A program made the position numbers and the translations under genes. From contig CAIKHO010000022.1 of assembly GCA_903827245.1 (NCBI GenBank), positions 1 through 64,000 on the forward strand: a stretch of DNA of 64,000 bases, in the 5' to 3' direction. Shown here piece after piece: positions 18,013 through 28,704 of the stretch; within the stretch, counting starts at the first letter, position 1, and every line of letters starts with the position of its first letter. Origin of the DNA: an uncultured Opitutia bacterium (GTDB lineage Bacteria > Verrucomicrobiota > Verrucomicrobiia > Opitutales > Opitutaceae). The notes beneath the pieces were generated by a model, which did not search any database, was not told the DNA's origin, and saw only the letters and a list, made by a program, of their open reading frames with translations.

Positions 18013-18136
18013 CCCGGTGGCGAAAACGCTGCGCAAGCAACCGTCGGCCCCGGGTTAAGTCAAAAGAATTAACCGTCCCGCACCGCAGGATGCAGTTGCG
18101 CGCCACCCGCCGGTTTTGCTTTGGTACTGACCCCGT

Positions 18137-18715
18137 ATGCCCACCGCGAAAAAGACCCCTGTCACCCACCGCGACCTCGAGAGCGTCCTTATCACGGAAA
18201 CCGCCATCCGCCGCCGTATCAAGAAACTCGGGGCCGAGATCATGGCCGCCTACGGGGACGAGCCGATCACCGTCATCTCGATCATCAACGGCGCCATCCT
18301 TTTCACCGCGGACCTGCTCCGCCAGATCGACAATCCCATCCGTCTCGACTGCATCCGCATCTCCAGCTACCGCAACGAAACCCGGTCCGCCGGCAAGCCG
18401 CAGCTGATCCATTCGCTCACCCTCGACGTCGCCAACCGCCACGTGCTGCTGATCGACGATATCCTCGACACCGGCAAGACGCTGTCGCTGGTCGTCGAGC
18501 TGATCCGCCGCCTCAATCCGGCAAGCCTCCGCGTCTGCGTGCTCCTCGACAAGCGCGGTCGCCGCGAGGTGCCCTTCGAGGCCGATTTCGTCGGCTTCAA
18601 GATTCCTGACCGGTTCGTCGTTGGCTACGGGCTCGATTTCGCCGAGCGCTACCGCAACCTGCCCTGCATCGGCGTGCTCAAGCCGCACCTGCAGAATCCG
18701 CCCGAGTGGGCGTGA
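18137..18715 (+). CDS. hpt: Hypoxanthine phosphoribosyltransferase
   Basis: Hpt salvages hypoxanthine and guanine to IMP and GMP using PRPP. The 192-residue protein has the PRPP-binding signature HVLLIDDILDTGKTLSLV (about 108-125), the upstream IINGAILFTADLLRQ and the C-terminal DFAERYRNLPCIGVLKP. It is divergent from the ABC ATPase gene, with 124 bases between the two start codons. It is followed by a non-coding stretch containing a decayed PEP-CTERM gene. Confidence 0.93.
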   Translation: MPTAKKTPVTHRDLESVLITETAIRRRIKKLGAEIMAAYGDEPITVISIINGAILFTADLLRQIDNPIRLDCIRISSYRNETRSAGKPQLIHSLTLDVANRHVLLIDDILDTGKTLSLVVELIRRLNPASLRVCVLLDKRGRREVPFEADFVGFKIPDRFVVGYGLDFAERYRNLPCIGVLKPHLQNPPEWA

Positions 18716-18751
18716 GCCACCGGCTCTTCACCCGTTCACTCGGCGCCGCCG

Positions 18752-18976
18752 CTAACCAACTGCGGCCACCCCGACCGGACCCGTCGCCAGCAGCACAATC
18801 GTATCCGGCTCCGGCACTGCCCCGAGCCTGATATTATCAACGAAGAGCCCCGCGTTGACCGCCATGTCTCCCGTGCTGTACACGCCGAAGCCGATGGTGT
18901 GCGAACCCGTAGCCAGCTAGAAACTCAGGGTCTTGCAGGAGTAAAAATCCGCGGGATTTGACCCAATTGTCGAAGC
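18752..18976 (-). pseudogene. Decayed PEP-CTERM protein gene, C-terminal remnant
   Basis: Read on the minus strand, the frame ending at TAG (18752-18754) encodes VDNIRLGAVPEPDTIVLLAT and a few hydrophobic residues. This is the hallmark of a PEP-CTERM sorting tail after a lectin-like domain (preceded by GSHTIGFGVYSTGDMAVNAG). The same frame has an internal TAG at 18917-18919 and is closed by a TGA at 18977-18979, and no start is present, so the gene is broken. PEP-CTERM proteins are exported and processed by exosortase. This remnant fills most of the 390-base gap between hpt and uvrB. Confidence 0.65.
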
Positions 18977-19105
18977 TCACCCTCCTCCTTGAATTCCATC
19001 CACCAGCCCGTTCCTCCAACCAAGCCGAAGCAAGTTTCGGGGAATTGGACCCAGAGAGATCAGAGCCCATCACCCGCAATAAATGACGTCGAATGTCAGA
19101 TCGTT

Positions 19106-21142
<2,037 letters not shown>

Positions 21143-21145
21143 CGC

Positions 21146-21823
21146 TCAACCGGAAACCAACTGCGCCAAATCCGCAACCGTGAGCTCGTCCAGCCGGTGC
21201 ACGACGCGATGCGCGCGGCCCGTGAGCCGCTCGGCAGGATGCGTCGTTGCCACCGCCACCGCCTTCATGCCGCCGGCGTGGGCCGCTTCCAGGCCGGCAA
21301 AGGCGTCCTCGAAGACCACGCAGGATGCCGGCGCCCGGCCAATCTTGGCCGCCGCCTTCAAAAAGACGTCGGGATGCGGCTTGCCGTGCGTGACGTCCTC
21401 CGCCGTCACCATGCCGGCAAAGAAGTCCTCAAAGCCGAGCACGTGGATGATGGCGGCAATGTTTTCGCGATGGGTAGACGAACCGATGCAGCATGGCACG
21501 CCCGCCACCCGCAGGCGCTCGAGGAAGTGACGCACGCCGGGCAACGCCTCCAGCCCGCGCTCAAGCACGATCACGCGGTACAGCGCCTCCTTGCGCAGGG
21601 AAAGCCGGTGGATTTCGCCCGGCTCGTCGCTCCAGTGCAGCAAATTCGGAATAATCCATTCGTTCTTCTTGCCGAAGCCCTCCTTGAAGTGGCCGGCCGG
21701 AAGCGTGCGACCTTCCTCGGCCGCCAGCCGTTCCCAGCTTTCCTCGTGCTGGCGGGACGAGTCGATGATGACCCCGTCCCAGTCAAAGATGGCGCCGAGC
21801 GCGGAGATGTCGTGTGCGGGCAT
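21146..21823 (-). CDS. HAD-superfamily phosphatase (beta-phosphoglucomutase-like)
   Basis: The 225-residue protein has HAD motif I FDWDGVIID (about 12-20), motif II IGSSTH and the C-terminal VVFEDAFAGLEAAHAGGM of subfamily IA phosphatases. The nucleophile is the first Asp of DWD. Such enzymes hydrolyse or isomerise small sugar phosphates; the substrate is not evident. The start at 21823 (MPAHDISALGAIFD) was preferred to one 57 bases upstream. It is the first gene of a tight pair with uvrB. Confidence 0.87.
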   Translation of the reverse strand: MPAHDISALGAIFDWDGVIIDSSRQHEESWERLAAEEGRTLPAGHFKEGFGKKNEWIIPNLLHWSDEPGEIHRLSLRKEALYRVIVLERGLEALPGVRHFLERLRVAGVPCCIGSSTHRENIAAIIHVLGFEDFFAGMVTAEDVTHGKPHPDVFLKAAAKIGRAPASCVVFEDAFAGLEAAHAGGMKAVAVATTHPAERLTGRAHRVVHRLDELTVADLAQLVSG

Positions 21824-21880
21824 AAACGCCAACTTGAACAGAATTATCCCGCCGCGCGAAGCGAAGAATCCGGCGGCCAT

Positions 21881-21950
21881 GGTAGGAGCATTCCTCGCGG
21901 ACGCCCTGCTTCAGACACCAAACCGGGCGTCCGCTAGGAACGCCCCTACA
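21881..21950. repeat. Dispersed palindromic repeat, type A, copy 2
   Basis: The left arm GGTAGGAGCATTCCTCGCGG continues to ACGCCC. The right arm is GGGCGTCCGCTAGGAACGCC plus CCTAC. The two can fold into a long imperfect hairpin. It lies between the 5' side of the HAD gene and the 3' end of the coiled-coil gene. Confidence 0.75.
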
Positions 21951-21964
21951 CCGGAAAAATCCGC

Positions 21965-22603
21965 TCAGATTTCCGTCGGACGAACTCCCGATCTCCGCCG
22001 TTTCGCAACCGCAACTTCACCTGCGAGGTACAGTGCAAATAACATCAGCAGCCACCCCCTGGTTCTCTGCCAAGCCTGGGCAAGGTAATGCCATGCAACC
22101 GACCGGTGATTTTCCACGGACGCGATCTCCTGTTCGAGCCGGCCCAAGTCCAGCTCCAGTCCGTCCTTCTCCCAAGTCAGCCGCGTGCGCGCCTGTTTCA
22201 TCTCGGCAACCTTCGCCCGCGCCGTGGTGTGGATCTCCTCCATTCGAGAGAGCTGCTCCGCATTGGCTTTTTGCTGCGCCGGATTGCCGACAAGGCGGTC
22301 CCAGGTGCTTTCGAGGGCGCGCAGGCTGGCGATGATTTTTTCCGCCTGCCGGGCGCGCTCCTCCGCCGCGGCCATGGTCGCGGCGTCTTCATTGCTGCGC
22401 TTCGTCACCTCTTCGATTGCGCCCCGGATTTCCCGGCGCTTCAAGTCCAGCGCGGCAATGCGTTCGCCCTGCTGGAGTCCGAAATCGATGTCGTCGTGCT
22501 GGAACAGCCAGAGCGCGTACAGGCCCAGCCCGAGTGCGGCGATGAGCAGGACCACCGCGGATCGTCCCGGCGCCCGGCGGAGAAAGCTAATCGGCGATGC
22601 CAT
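21965..22603 (-). CDS. Membrane-anchored coiled-coil protein, unknown function
   Basis: The start at 22603 gives 212 residues: a basic N-terminus, a transmembrane helix (about 16-36), a long charged alpha-helical region of coiled-coil type (about 45-165), and a second hydrophobic segment near the C-terminus (about 184-200, RGWLLMLFALYLAGEV). Both ends would be cytoplasmic with the coiled coil in the periplasm. No family was recognised. It has no obvious operon partner and is divergent from mscL. Confidence 0.65.
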   Translation of the reverse strand: MASPISFLRRAPGRSAVVLLIAALGLGLYALWLFQHDDIDFGLQQGERIAALDLKRREIRGAIEEVTKRSNEDAATMAAAEERARQAEKIIASLRALESTWDRLVGNPAQQKANAEQLSRMEEIHTTARAKVAEMKQARTRLTWEKDGLELDLGRLEQEIASVENHRSVAWHYLAQAWQRTRGWLLMLFALYLAGEVAVAKRRRSGVRPTEI

Positions 22604-22828
22604 GGCACATGTCGCGTTGTACGGAAACCCGCGAACCCCAGTCAGCGCCAGCGGATCATCCAAGCCAATCGCTAAACCAGCCACCACGCGGTGTTCACTC
22701 CGCTCGCCGAGGTCGGTCTTGCCGCGTCAAAGCAAGCAGGCGAAATAATCCCTTTCCATCGCAGCCTTCGCCGGTAAGTTTGGCGCGCTACTTGCAACCA
22801 ACGCCCGTCCACCCACCAGGATCCATTC

Positions 22829-23263
22829 ATGCTCAAGGAATTCAAGGAATTCGCCATCAAGGGAAATGTCGTCGATCTCGCCGTCGGCGTAGTCCTCGGC
22901 GCCGCGTTCGGCAACATTGTGAATTCGCTGGTCAAGGACCTCATCACGCCGCCCATCGGGCTGCTGATCGGCGGGGTTGATTTCAGCAATCTTTTCGTCG
23001 TGTTGAAGGACGGGGCCAAAATCGCCCCGCCCTACGCCAGTCTCGCCGCCGCCGCGCAGGCCGGCGCGGTGACGCTGAATCTCGGGGTCTTCATCAACAC
23101 CCTCATCAACTTTCTCATCGTGGGCCTGTCCATGTTCGTCGTCGTCAAGGGCATCAATCGCCTGCGCCGCCAGCAGGAGCAGCCCCCAGCCCCGCCTGCG
23201 CCGGTGGCACCGCCGCGCCAGGAAGTGCTGCTCGAGGAGATCCGCGATCTCCTGAAGCGCTGA
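22829..23263 (+). CDS. mscL: Large-conductance mechanosensitive channel
   Basis: MscL opens under membrane tension to release solutes during osmotic downshock. The 144-residue protein has the amphipathic N-terminal helix FKEFAIKGNVVDLAVGVVLG, the second helix VFINTLINFLIVGLSMFVVV (about 90-109) and a cytoplasmic helix preceded by a Pro-rich stretch (QPPAPPAPVAPP). It has a good ribosome-binding site (AGGA, 8 bases before ATG) and is monocistronic. Confidence 0.95.
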   Translation: MLKEFKEFAIKGNVVDLAVGVVLGAAFGNIVNSLVKDLITPPIGLLIGGVDFSNLFVVLKDGAKIAPPYASLAAAAQAGAVTLNLGVFINTLINFLIVGLSMFVVVKGINRLRRQQEQPPAPPAPVAPPRQEVLLEEIRDLLKR

Positions 23264-23301
23264 GCCGCGCGCCCGCGGCGAATCATCGGCCCAGGGGCGG
23301 G

Positions 23302-24516
23302 CTAGAACGTGTGAATGAAGAAACCCGAGCGCAGCTTGGGTTCAAACCAGGTGCTTTTCGGGGGCATGATCTGCCCGGCGTCGGCGATGTCCATCAGCTG
23401 GTCAATGGTGACCGGGTACATCGAAAACGCCACGCCTCCATCGGCGTCCACCCGCTTCACCAGTTCACCCGGGCCGCGAATGCCGCCGACAAAGTCGATG
23501 CGCTTGCTGGTGCGTGGATCGTCGATCCCGAGCAGCGGGGCGAGCAGCTTGTCCTGCAGCACGCTCACGTCGAGGCGGCCCACCGGGTCCGCCTTGGGAT
23601 CGATCAGGCAGCGCAGGCCGTGCCATTTGCCGCCGAGATACATGCTTACCCGGCCTACCGCCGTGGGCGACGGCGGCGCGTTTTCCTCCAGCCCGAACTT
23701 CGCCTTCACGGCCGCCAGGAACGCCGCGGGCGTGAGTCCGTTGAGGTCCGGGACGATGCGGTTGTAGGGCAGGATCTTCAGTTCGCTGGCCGGGAACAGC
23801 ACGGTCAGGAACCAGTTGTAGTCCTCGGCACCGGTATGCCCCGGGTTGCGTTCCCGCCGGACCCGCGCCACCCGCGCCGCGCTGGCCGCGCGGTGATGGC
23901 CGTCGGCGATGTAGGTCAACGGCACGCGGCCAAAGGCCCGCACCCAGTCCTCCCCGCCCGGAATCCGCCACACGGTGTGGCGAATGCCATCGGGCGCGGT
24001 GAAATCATGCAACGGCTTCTCCTTCACCTTGGCGTTGACGAGCGCCGTGACCGCCGCCTCGTCGCGGTACGTGAGGAAAACAGGGCCGGTATTGGCCCCC
24101 AGCGTGTCGATGAGGCGGGTGCGATCGTCCTCCTTGTCCTTGCGCGTCTTCTCGTGCTTCTTGATCAGCTCCGCGTCGTAGTCGTCCACATGGCAGACCG
24201 CGACCAGGCCGCGCTGGCGGTGCTCGCCCATCTGCTGCTCGTAAACATAAAGGCAGGGACCGGTCTCGCGCACGAGCACGCCGTCGCGCTGGAGGGCCAG
24301 GAAGTTCTCGCGGGCCCGGGCATAGACCGCGTCGCTGTAAGGGTCGGTTTTCGCCGGCAGGTCGATCTCGGCCCGGTCGACGTGCAGGAGGCTGCGCGGC
24401 CGGCCGGCGGCCAGGGCGGCGGCCTCGGCGGCATTGACGACATCGTAGGGCACGCAGGCCACTTCGGCCGCATGGGCAGGCTTTGGAACAAGTCCTTGAA
24501 AAGCACGGATTCGCAT
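23302..24516 (-). CDS. DUF1015 family protein
   Basis: This 404-residue protein matches the DUF1015 family, whose members begin with an R-x-FxG(L/I)xP-type motif (here MRIRAFQGLVPKP) and contain YIADGHHRAASAARV (about 211-225). Members have been proposed to be HTH-containing or kinase-like enzymes, but no function is established. It stands alone, convergent with mscL, and its upstream flank is a gene-free stretch of about 410 bases. Confidence 0.85.
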   Translation of the reverse strand: MRIRAFQGLVPKPAHAAEVACVPYDVVNAAEAAALAAGRPRSLLHVDRAEIDLPAKTDPYSDAVYARARENFLALQRDGVLVRETGPCLYVYEQQMGEHRQRGLVAVCHVDDYDAELIKKHEKTRKDKEDDRTRLIDTLGANTGPVFLTYRDEAAVTALVNAKVKEKPLHDFTAPDGIRHTVWRIPGGEDWVRAFGRVPLTYIADGHHRAASAARVARVRRERNPGHTGAEDYNWFLTVLFPASELKILPYNRIVPDLNGLTPAAFLAAVKAKFGLEENAPPSPTAVGRVSMYLGGKWHGLRCLIDPKADPVGRLDVSVLQDKLLAPLLGIDDPRTSKRIDFVGGIRGPGELVKRVDADGGVAFSMYPVTIDQLMDIADAGQIMPPKSTWFEPKLRSGFFIHTF

Positions 24517-24883
24517 GGAGGTCTCATGCAGAAGAGCCGGCTGGTTTTCGTCAAGCGGAGCCGCAATGCGGCAGGGAGTCAGTTTGAGGAATCTTGGTCG
24601 GCTGCGAGATTGCTCGCGCTTTCAGCCGGAACAATTCAGTCGGATTTTCCGCGGATTGCACGGATGAGCACGGATAAAGGAGTCAGGATTAAAACTCGAC
24701 CACTCTAAGCCACGCGATCCAGTGAGTGATTGAAGCACATGACGAATCCATGATTTTGACTCTGGAATATCCGCGTCATCCGCGGTTTCCTACTGCATGA
24801 GTCCGGCCCAGAGCGCCGGCAGCAGGCGGCCTATGAGGCAAATGGACCACTACCGCCGGACCGGATGTTCGCCACCCGCTCAC
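24517..24883. other. Gene-free stretch with a degenerate inverted repeat
   Basis: No convincing gene was seen here on either strand. It contains TCCGCGGATTGCACGGATGA (starting near 24649) and, inverted, TATCCGCGTCATCCGCGG (near 24767-24784), so the two could form a loose hairpin about 130 bases apart. The right end leads into the terminator of the rpmJ-rpmE operon. Confidence 0.45.
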
Positions 24884-24909
24884 AAAAAAGCCCTCCACGC
24901 GGGAGGGCT
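24884..24909 (-). terminator. Rho-independent terminator of rpmJ-rpmE
   Basis: On the minus strand, AGCCCTCC, a 5-base loop and GGAGGGCT form a perfect 8-pair stem followed directly by a run of six T. It lies 25 bases past the rpmE stop codon, the expected place for the end of the operon. Confidence 0.85.
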
Positions 24910-24933
24910 GAAAAAGGCTGAATTCGCGGGGGC

Positions 24934-25191
24934 TTACTTCTTGGCCGGCGCGCTGCGCTTGAACTTCGTGGTGAACTTCTCGACGCGGCCGGCGGTGTCG
25001 ACCAGGCGCTTCTCGCCGGTGTAGGCGGGATGCGAGTCCATGGTCACGTCGCGGATGACGATAAAGTATTCAGAACCATCGATGGTCTCCGTGCGGGCGG
25101 ACTTCATCGTGGAACGGGTGAGGAAACGCTTCCCGGTGGCGACATCGAGGAAGCAGACGTTGTTGAGCTTGGGATGGACTTCGGCTTTCAC
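24934..25191 (-). CDS. rpmE2: Large-subunit ribosomal protein bL31, type B
   Basis: The 85-residue protein has the bL31 core (KAEVHPKLNNVCFLDVATGK, then DSHPAYTG and GRVEKF). It is longer than type A and lacks the CxxC zinc motif, which makes it the zinc-independent type B. It follows rpmJ by 15 bases and ends in a clear terminator. In E. coli the corresponding pair ykgM-ykgO is repressed by Zur; no Zur box was identified here. Confidence 0.93.
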   Translation of the reverse strand: MKAEVHPKLNNVCFLDVATGKRFLTRSTMKSARTETIDGSEYFIVIRDVTMDSHPAYTGEKRLVDTAGRVEKFTTKFKRSAPAKK

Positions 25192-25206
25192 GGGAAAAAA
25201 GGTTAA

Positions 25207-25332
25207 TCAGCCCTGGCGTGCCTTGTAGCGCGGCTCGACTTTGTTGATGACGTAGATCTTGCCCTTGCGGCGCACAACCTGGCAGGCCGGGTGGCGCTTC
25301 TTGGCGGATTTGATGGAGGAAACGACTTTCAT
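25207..25332 (-). CDS. rpmJ: Large-subunit ribosomal protein bL36, zinc-free (YkgO) type
   Basis: The 41-residue protein ([20 protein letters not shown] and on, ending KARQG) has the length and ending of the YkgO-type bL36. Of the usual CxxC...C...H zinc ligands only one cysteine remains (in HPACQ), so it should not bind zinc. It is the first gene of a two-gene operon with bL31B, and the ATG at 25332 fits the family start. Confidence 0.92.
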   Translation of the reverse strand: MKVVSSIKSAKKRHPACQVVRRKGKIYVINKVEPRYKARQG

Positions 25333-25427
25333 AAAAGAGTCCAAAACAGAGCGCGCCTCCACCCCTGTCAACGGAATTGTTGGGTGGGTAGTGGCCTGAT
25401 CAACCAAATGGGCAGCGACTCTCCGCC

Positions 25428-25808
25428 CTATGGGCGAAATACGGTGTAGCCTCCGGTGCCCCGGGGATCAAGGGGTGCGTCTCTATCACGAGCACTATCG
25501 GAATAGTGTTCGTCTCCCGAGCGAACGGCGGTTGTCAGCACCCGGCCTTCACCATCAACGCTCACGTCAAGCTCTACATAATCAGTGGAACTCGTGTTCG
25601 GCGATCGATCCTGCCACCAATGCAGAATCCCGGTCTGGTCGATTCTGTCTGGCGTGCCCAACAAAGCCACGACCTGTTCCTCCGTCATTCCCTTCTCGAT
25701 CGAGCGATAGTCGGCCATCACTTGCCGCAACGGATGTGGATTGATCCGGGTGCTCGTGCAGCCCGCCAAAAGCAGCGAGAAACCAACGAGGGGTAACGCG
25801 ATTCTCAT
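25428..25808 (-). CDS. BamE/SmpA-like outer-membrane lipoprotein
   Basis: The 126-residue protein has a signal peptide with the lipobox LLAGC (Cys17). Its mature part contains [20 protein letters not shown] (about 34-53), the helix-turn characteristic of the SmpA/OmlA/BamE fold. BamE supports the beta-barrel assembly machine, but many small lipoproteins share this fold, so the exact role is open. It is a single gene between the ribosomal pair and yqgE. Confidence 0.7.
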   Translation of the reverse strand: MRIALPLVGFSLLLAGCTSTRINPHPLRQVMADYRSIEKGMTEEQVVALLGTPDRIDQTGILHWWQDRSPNTSSTDYVELDVSVDGEGRVLTTAVRSGDEHYSDSARDRDAPLDPRGTGGYTVFRP

Positions 25809-25913
25809 GGCTGAAAACCTACGCCTTCAGAGGCTCGGGTCAATCTCCGCCCGCGAGCTGAGCAGCGGTTAAAATCCCCTGTCCCGGTGCCTCACGGCCA
25901 GCCGCGGCGCGCG

Positions 25914-26471
25914 TCAGTTCAGGCTCGTGTCCTCCGGCTCGTTCATCCGCAGGCGCCAGTCCAAGCTCACGTTGCCGAGGACCGTACGCCAGAGCGCCTC
26001 GTCCTGCGGGTGGCTCATCAGGTCGCCGGGCACGGCGGTGACGACCCACGTGTCCTGTTTGAGCTCATTTTCCAGCTGGCCGGCCGACCAGCCGGAATAA
26101 CCGAGAAACGCGCGCACGTGCACCCCTTCCTCCCGCGAAAGCTCCACCGCCTTGTCGGGCTCGATGCCGAGGTGAAGCTTGAAGCCGTCGTCCCGGGTCT
26201 GCCACGCCGCGAGGATCAGCTGCTCGGTCTGCACCGGGCCGCCCTGGAAAACCGGCACGCCGGCCAGCGGGCCGAGCGCGAATTCGGCATGGAGATCGCC
26301 AAGCAGGCGGCCGAGCGGCCGATTCAGCACCATGCCCATCGCCCCCTCGCCGTTGTGGACGGACATGAGGATGACGGAGCGGCGGAAATTCGGGTCGCGC
26401 AACACGGGATGTGCCAGCAGGAGCGAGCCTGAGAGGCTTTTCGACCGGGAACTTTTGAGCCGTTCGCGCAT
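25914..26471 (-). CDS. YqgE/AlgH family protein
   Basis: The 185-residue protein has the family features SGSLLLAHPVLRDPNFRRSV (about 14-33), the GAMGMVLNRPLG loop, and the later FLGYSGWSAGQLENEL. AlgH/YqgE proteins are conserved cytoplasmic proteins of unsettled biochemical role. The dCMP deaminase gene ends 11 bases upstream on the same strand, so the two are probably one operon. Confidence 0.9.
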   Translation of the reverse strand: MRERLKSSRSKSLSGSLLLAHPVLRDPNFRRSVILMSVHNGEGAMGMVLNRPLGRLLGDLHAEFALGPLAGVPVFQGGPVQTEQLILAAWQTRDDGFKLHLGIEPDKAVELSREEGVHVRAFLGYSGWSAGQLENELKQDTWVVTAVPGDLMSHPQDEALWRTVLGNVSLDWRLRMNEPEDTSLN

Positions 26472-26482
26472 GGGGTCCGCGT

Positions 26483-26959
26483 TTATTCGAGGTGAACGAT
26501 TTTGACGCCCGCGTCGGTGAGCAGCGGCGCCACCAACGGGTCGTTGTTATAATCGAGGCGGTATTTCAGCTCGGCGATGCCGGCCGCCGCGAGGATCTTC
26601 GCGCAGTTGATGCATGGATAATGCGAGACGTAGGCCACGCAGCCCTCGACCGAGCTGCCGCGCCGCGCGGCGTCCGCCACGGCATTCTGCTCGGCATGCA
26701 CCGTGGCCTGCTCGTGGCCGTCGCGCACGCGCGAGGCATGCGGCGCGCCGGGCAGGTAGCCGTTGTAGCCCGCCGCGACCAGCCGGTTCTTGCGGCAGCC
26801 GCCCGTCACGATCACGCACCCCACATGCAGCCGCTCGCAATCCGAGCGCGAGGCGATGAGCACCGCGGTGGCCATGAAATACTCGTCCCAGGAAGGACGA
26901 TGCGGAAAGGCCTCCGCGGCCCGGGCTATCTGGTCAACAGGGTTGGTCGGCGGGTTCAT
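26483..26959 (-). CDS. Deoxycytidylate deaminase
   Basis: The 158-residue enzyme deaminates dCMP to dUMP for thymidylate synthesis. Zinc ligands and catalytic Glu are in HAEQNAVADAA, with PCINCAK supplying the two cysteines. WDEYFMATAVLIASRSDCER at the N-terminus is typical of dCMP deaminases rather than of cytidine or tRNA deaminases. The ATG at 26959 (MNPPTNPVDQIA) was chosen over one 54 bases upstream. It is divergent from the polyketide cluster. Confidence 0.9.
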   Translation of the reverse strand: MNPPTNPVDQIARAAEAFPHRPSWDEYFMATAVLIASRSDCERLHVGCVIVTGGCRKNRLVAAGYNGYLPGAPHASRVRDGHEQATVHAEQNAVADAARRGSSVEGCVAYVSHYPCINCAKILAAAGIAELKYRLDYNNDPLVAPLLTDAGVKIVHLE

Positions 26960-27015
26960 GAATCGAAGCAGCACACTGGACACGTTCGCGCCGGCGGGCA
27001 ATCTTCGTCGCAAGC

Positions 27016-27660
27016 ATGCGCCGCACCCTGGAACCCGAGATCCTCGATTCGCTCCCCGCCGGCCATCCCGACGCCCTGCACAACCGCCGCGATCTCAGGG
27101 TCGTCAACCGGGTCATGGGAAATCACCGCTGGTTCGGCCGAAAGCTGCCGCCGCTCGTTCGCACCGGGGAAACCGTGCTCGAGGTGGGCGCGGGCACGGG
27201 CGAACTCGGCGCGCGGCTCGCCACGGCCCGGATAAACGTGGACGGACTCGACCTCTGGCCCCGCCCCGCCGGCTGGCCCGCCGCCGGCGCCTGGCACGTG
27301 GCGGACCTGCGGCACTTTGCCGGCTACGCCGGCTACCCCGTGGTGATCGGCAACCTGATCTTTCATCAGTTTTCCGAGGCGGATCTGGCCGCCCTCGGCA
27401 CAGAATTTTGCGGCCACGCCCGCGTGATCCTCGCCTGCGAACCCGCCCGCCGGCGCCGCTGGCAATTCCTTTATGCGCTGCTCGCCCCGTTACTCGGTGC
27501 AAACTATGTCAGCCGGCACGATGGCCGCGTGAGCATCGCGGCCGGTTTTCGCGGCGATGAACTGCCGCGGCTGCTGGGACTGACGGCGGCGGAGTGGGAC
27601 TGGCACTGCACCTCCACCACGCTGGGCGGCTACCGCATGATCGCCATCCGCCGCGCATGA
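27016..27660 (+). CDS. SAM-dependent methyltransferase of the polyketide cluster
   Basis: The 214-residue protein has a class I SAM-binding motif VLEVGAGTGELGARLA (about 55-70) and the post-motif GLDLWPRP. It is the first gene of a tight three-gene operon and overlaps the FAD oxidoreductase by 4 bases (ATGA at 27657-27660). By context it may methylate the product of the type III polyketide synthase two genes downstream. The actual substrate is not visible in the sequence. Confidence 0.85.
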   Translation: MRRTLEPEILDSLPAGHPDALHNRRDLRVVNRVMGNHRWFGRKLPPLVRTGETVLEVGAGTGELGARLATARINVDGLDLWPRPAGWPAAGAWHVADLRHFAGYAGYPVVIGNLIFHQFSEADLAALGTEFCGHARVILACEPARRRRWQFLYALLAPLLGANYVSRHDGRVSIAAGFRGDELPRLLGLTAAEWDWHCTSTTLGGYRMIAIRRA

Positions 27661-28688
27661 AGACCGCCGGCGCCCACCGCCCGATCGAGATCGTCGGCGG
27701 CGGACTCGCGGGCCTTTCCCTCGGGCTCGCCCTGCGCCGCGCGGGCGTGCCGGTCACGCTGAGCGAGGCCGGCGAGTATCCACGCCACCGGGTGTGCGGC
27801 GAATTCATCACCGGTCTGAAACCGGCAACCATCAATCGGCTCGGCCTCGGTCCCCTGCTCGCCGACGCCCTGCCGCACCGCGAGGTCGCCTGGTACATCG
27901 GCGATGCCGCGTCGCGGGTACAGCAGCTGCCCTCGCCTGCCCTCGGGCTCAGCCGTCACCTGCTCGATGCACGGCTGGCCGCGGCCTTTGTCAGCGCCGG
28001 CGGGGACCTGCGCACCCGCGCGCGGGTCACCGACCTCGCCGCCCAACCCGGCCGCGTCATTGCGACGGGCCGGCGGCGTGCCCGGTCGCCCTGGCTCGGC
28101 CTGAAAATCCATGCCCGGGATCTCCCGCTCGCGCGCGGCCTCGAGCTGCATCTCGGGGACAACGCGTATGTCGGGCTCGCCCGCATCGAGGACGGGCGCG
28201 TCAATGTCTGCGGTCTTTTCCGCCGGCGCCAGCTTTGCGCCAAGGGCAGCGGCCTGTTGCTCGGCTACCTGCAGGCCGCGGGGCTCGGCGCCCTCGCGGC
28301 GCGACTCGCCGCCGCCGCGCTGGACGAGGAGGCATTTTGCGCCGTGGCGGCCGTGGCCTTCGACCACCGGGTGCCGGCGGCCGGACCAGCCAGTATCGGT
28401 GACGCCTGCGCCATGACCCCTCCCTTCACCGGCAACGGCATGGCCATGGCGTTCCAGGGCGCCGAGCTCGCGCTCGACCCGTTGCTCGCCTATGCGCGGG
28501 AGGAATGCACCTGGACCGAGAGTCGGCGTCGGATCCGGCTCGCCTTGCGCCGGAACTTTCGCGTGCGCCTCGCGTCAGCAGGGGCGATGCATCCTTTTCT
28601 CCTGCGGCCTCCGCGCCAGCGCTGGCTCGCCGCACTGAACGTTGCCGGCCTGCTGCCGCTGCGTCCACTCTACGCCCTGCTTCACTGA
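27657..28688 (+). CDS. FAD-dependent oxidoreductase of the geranylgeranyl-reductase/PHBH type
   Basis: The 343-residue protein has the N-terminal Rossmann FAD motif IVGGGLAGLSLGLALRRAG (about 11-29), YPRHRVCGEF, and the C-terminal GDACAMTPPFTGNGMAMAFQ that binds FAD ribityl and diphosphate. This class includes hydroxylases and reductases of lipids and aromatics. Its ATG overlaps the methyltransferase stop, and the polyketide synthase starts 16 bases after its own stop. It probably tailors the polyketide by hydroxylation or oxidation. Confidence 0.88.
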   Translation: MKTAGAHRPIEIVGGGLAGLSLGLALRRAGVPVTLSEAGEYPRHRVCGEFITGLKPATINRLGLGPLLADALPHREVAWYIGDAASRVQQLPSPALGLSRHLLDARLAAAFVSAGGDLRTRARVTDLAAQPGRVIATGRRRARSPWLGLKIHARDLPLARGLELHLGDNAYVGLARIEDGRVNVCGLFRRRQLCAKGSGLLLGYLQAAGLGALAARLAAAALDEEAFCAVAAVAFDHRVPAAGPASIGDACAMTPPFTGNGMAMAFQGAELALDPLLAYAREECTWTESRRRIRLALRRNFRVRLASAGAMHPFLLRPPRQRWLAALNVAGLLPLRPLYALLH

Positions 28689-28704
28689 CTCACCCGTCCA
28701 CTTC

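Noticed and set aside
16666-18072. A 468-codon open frame on the plus strand
   Set aside because: It is antisense to the ABC ATPase and binding-protein genes. It is rich in Arg/Gly/Pro with no domain.
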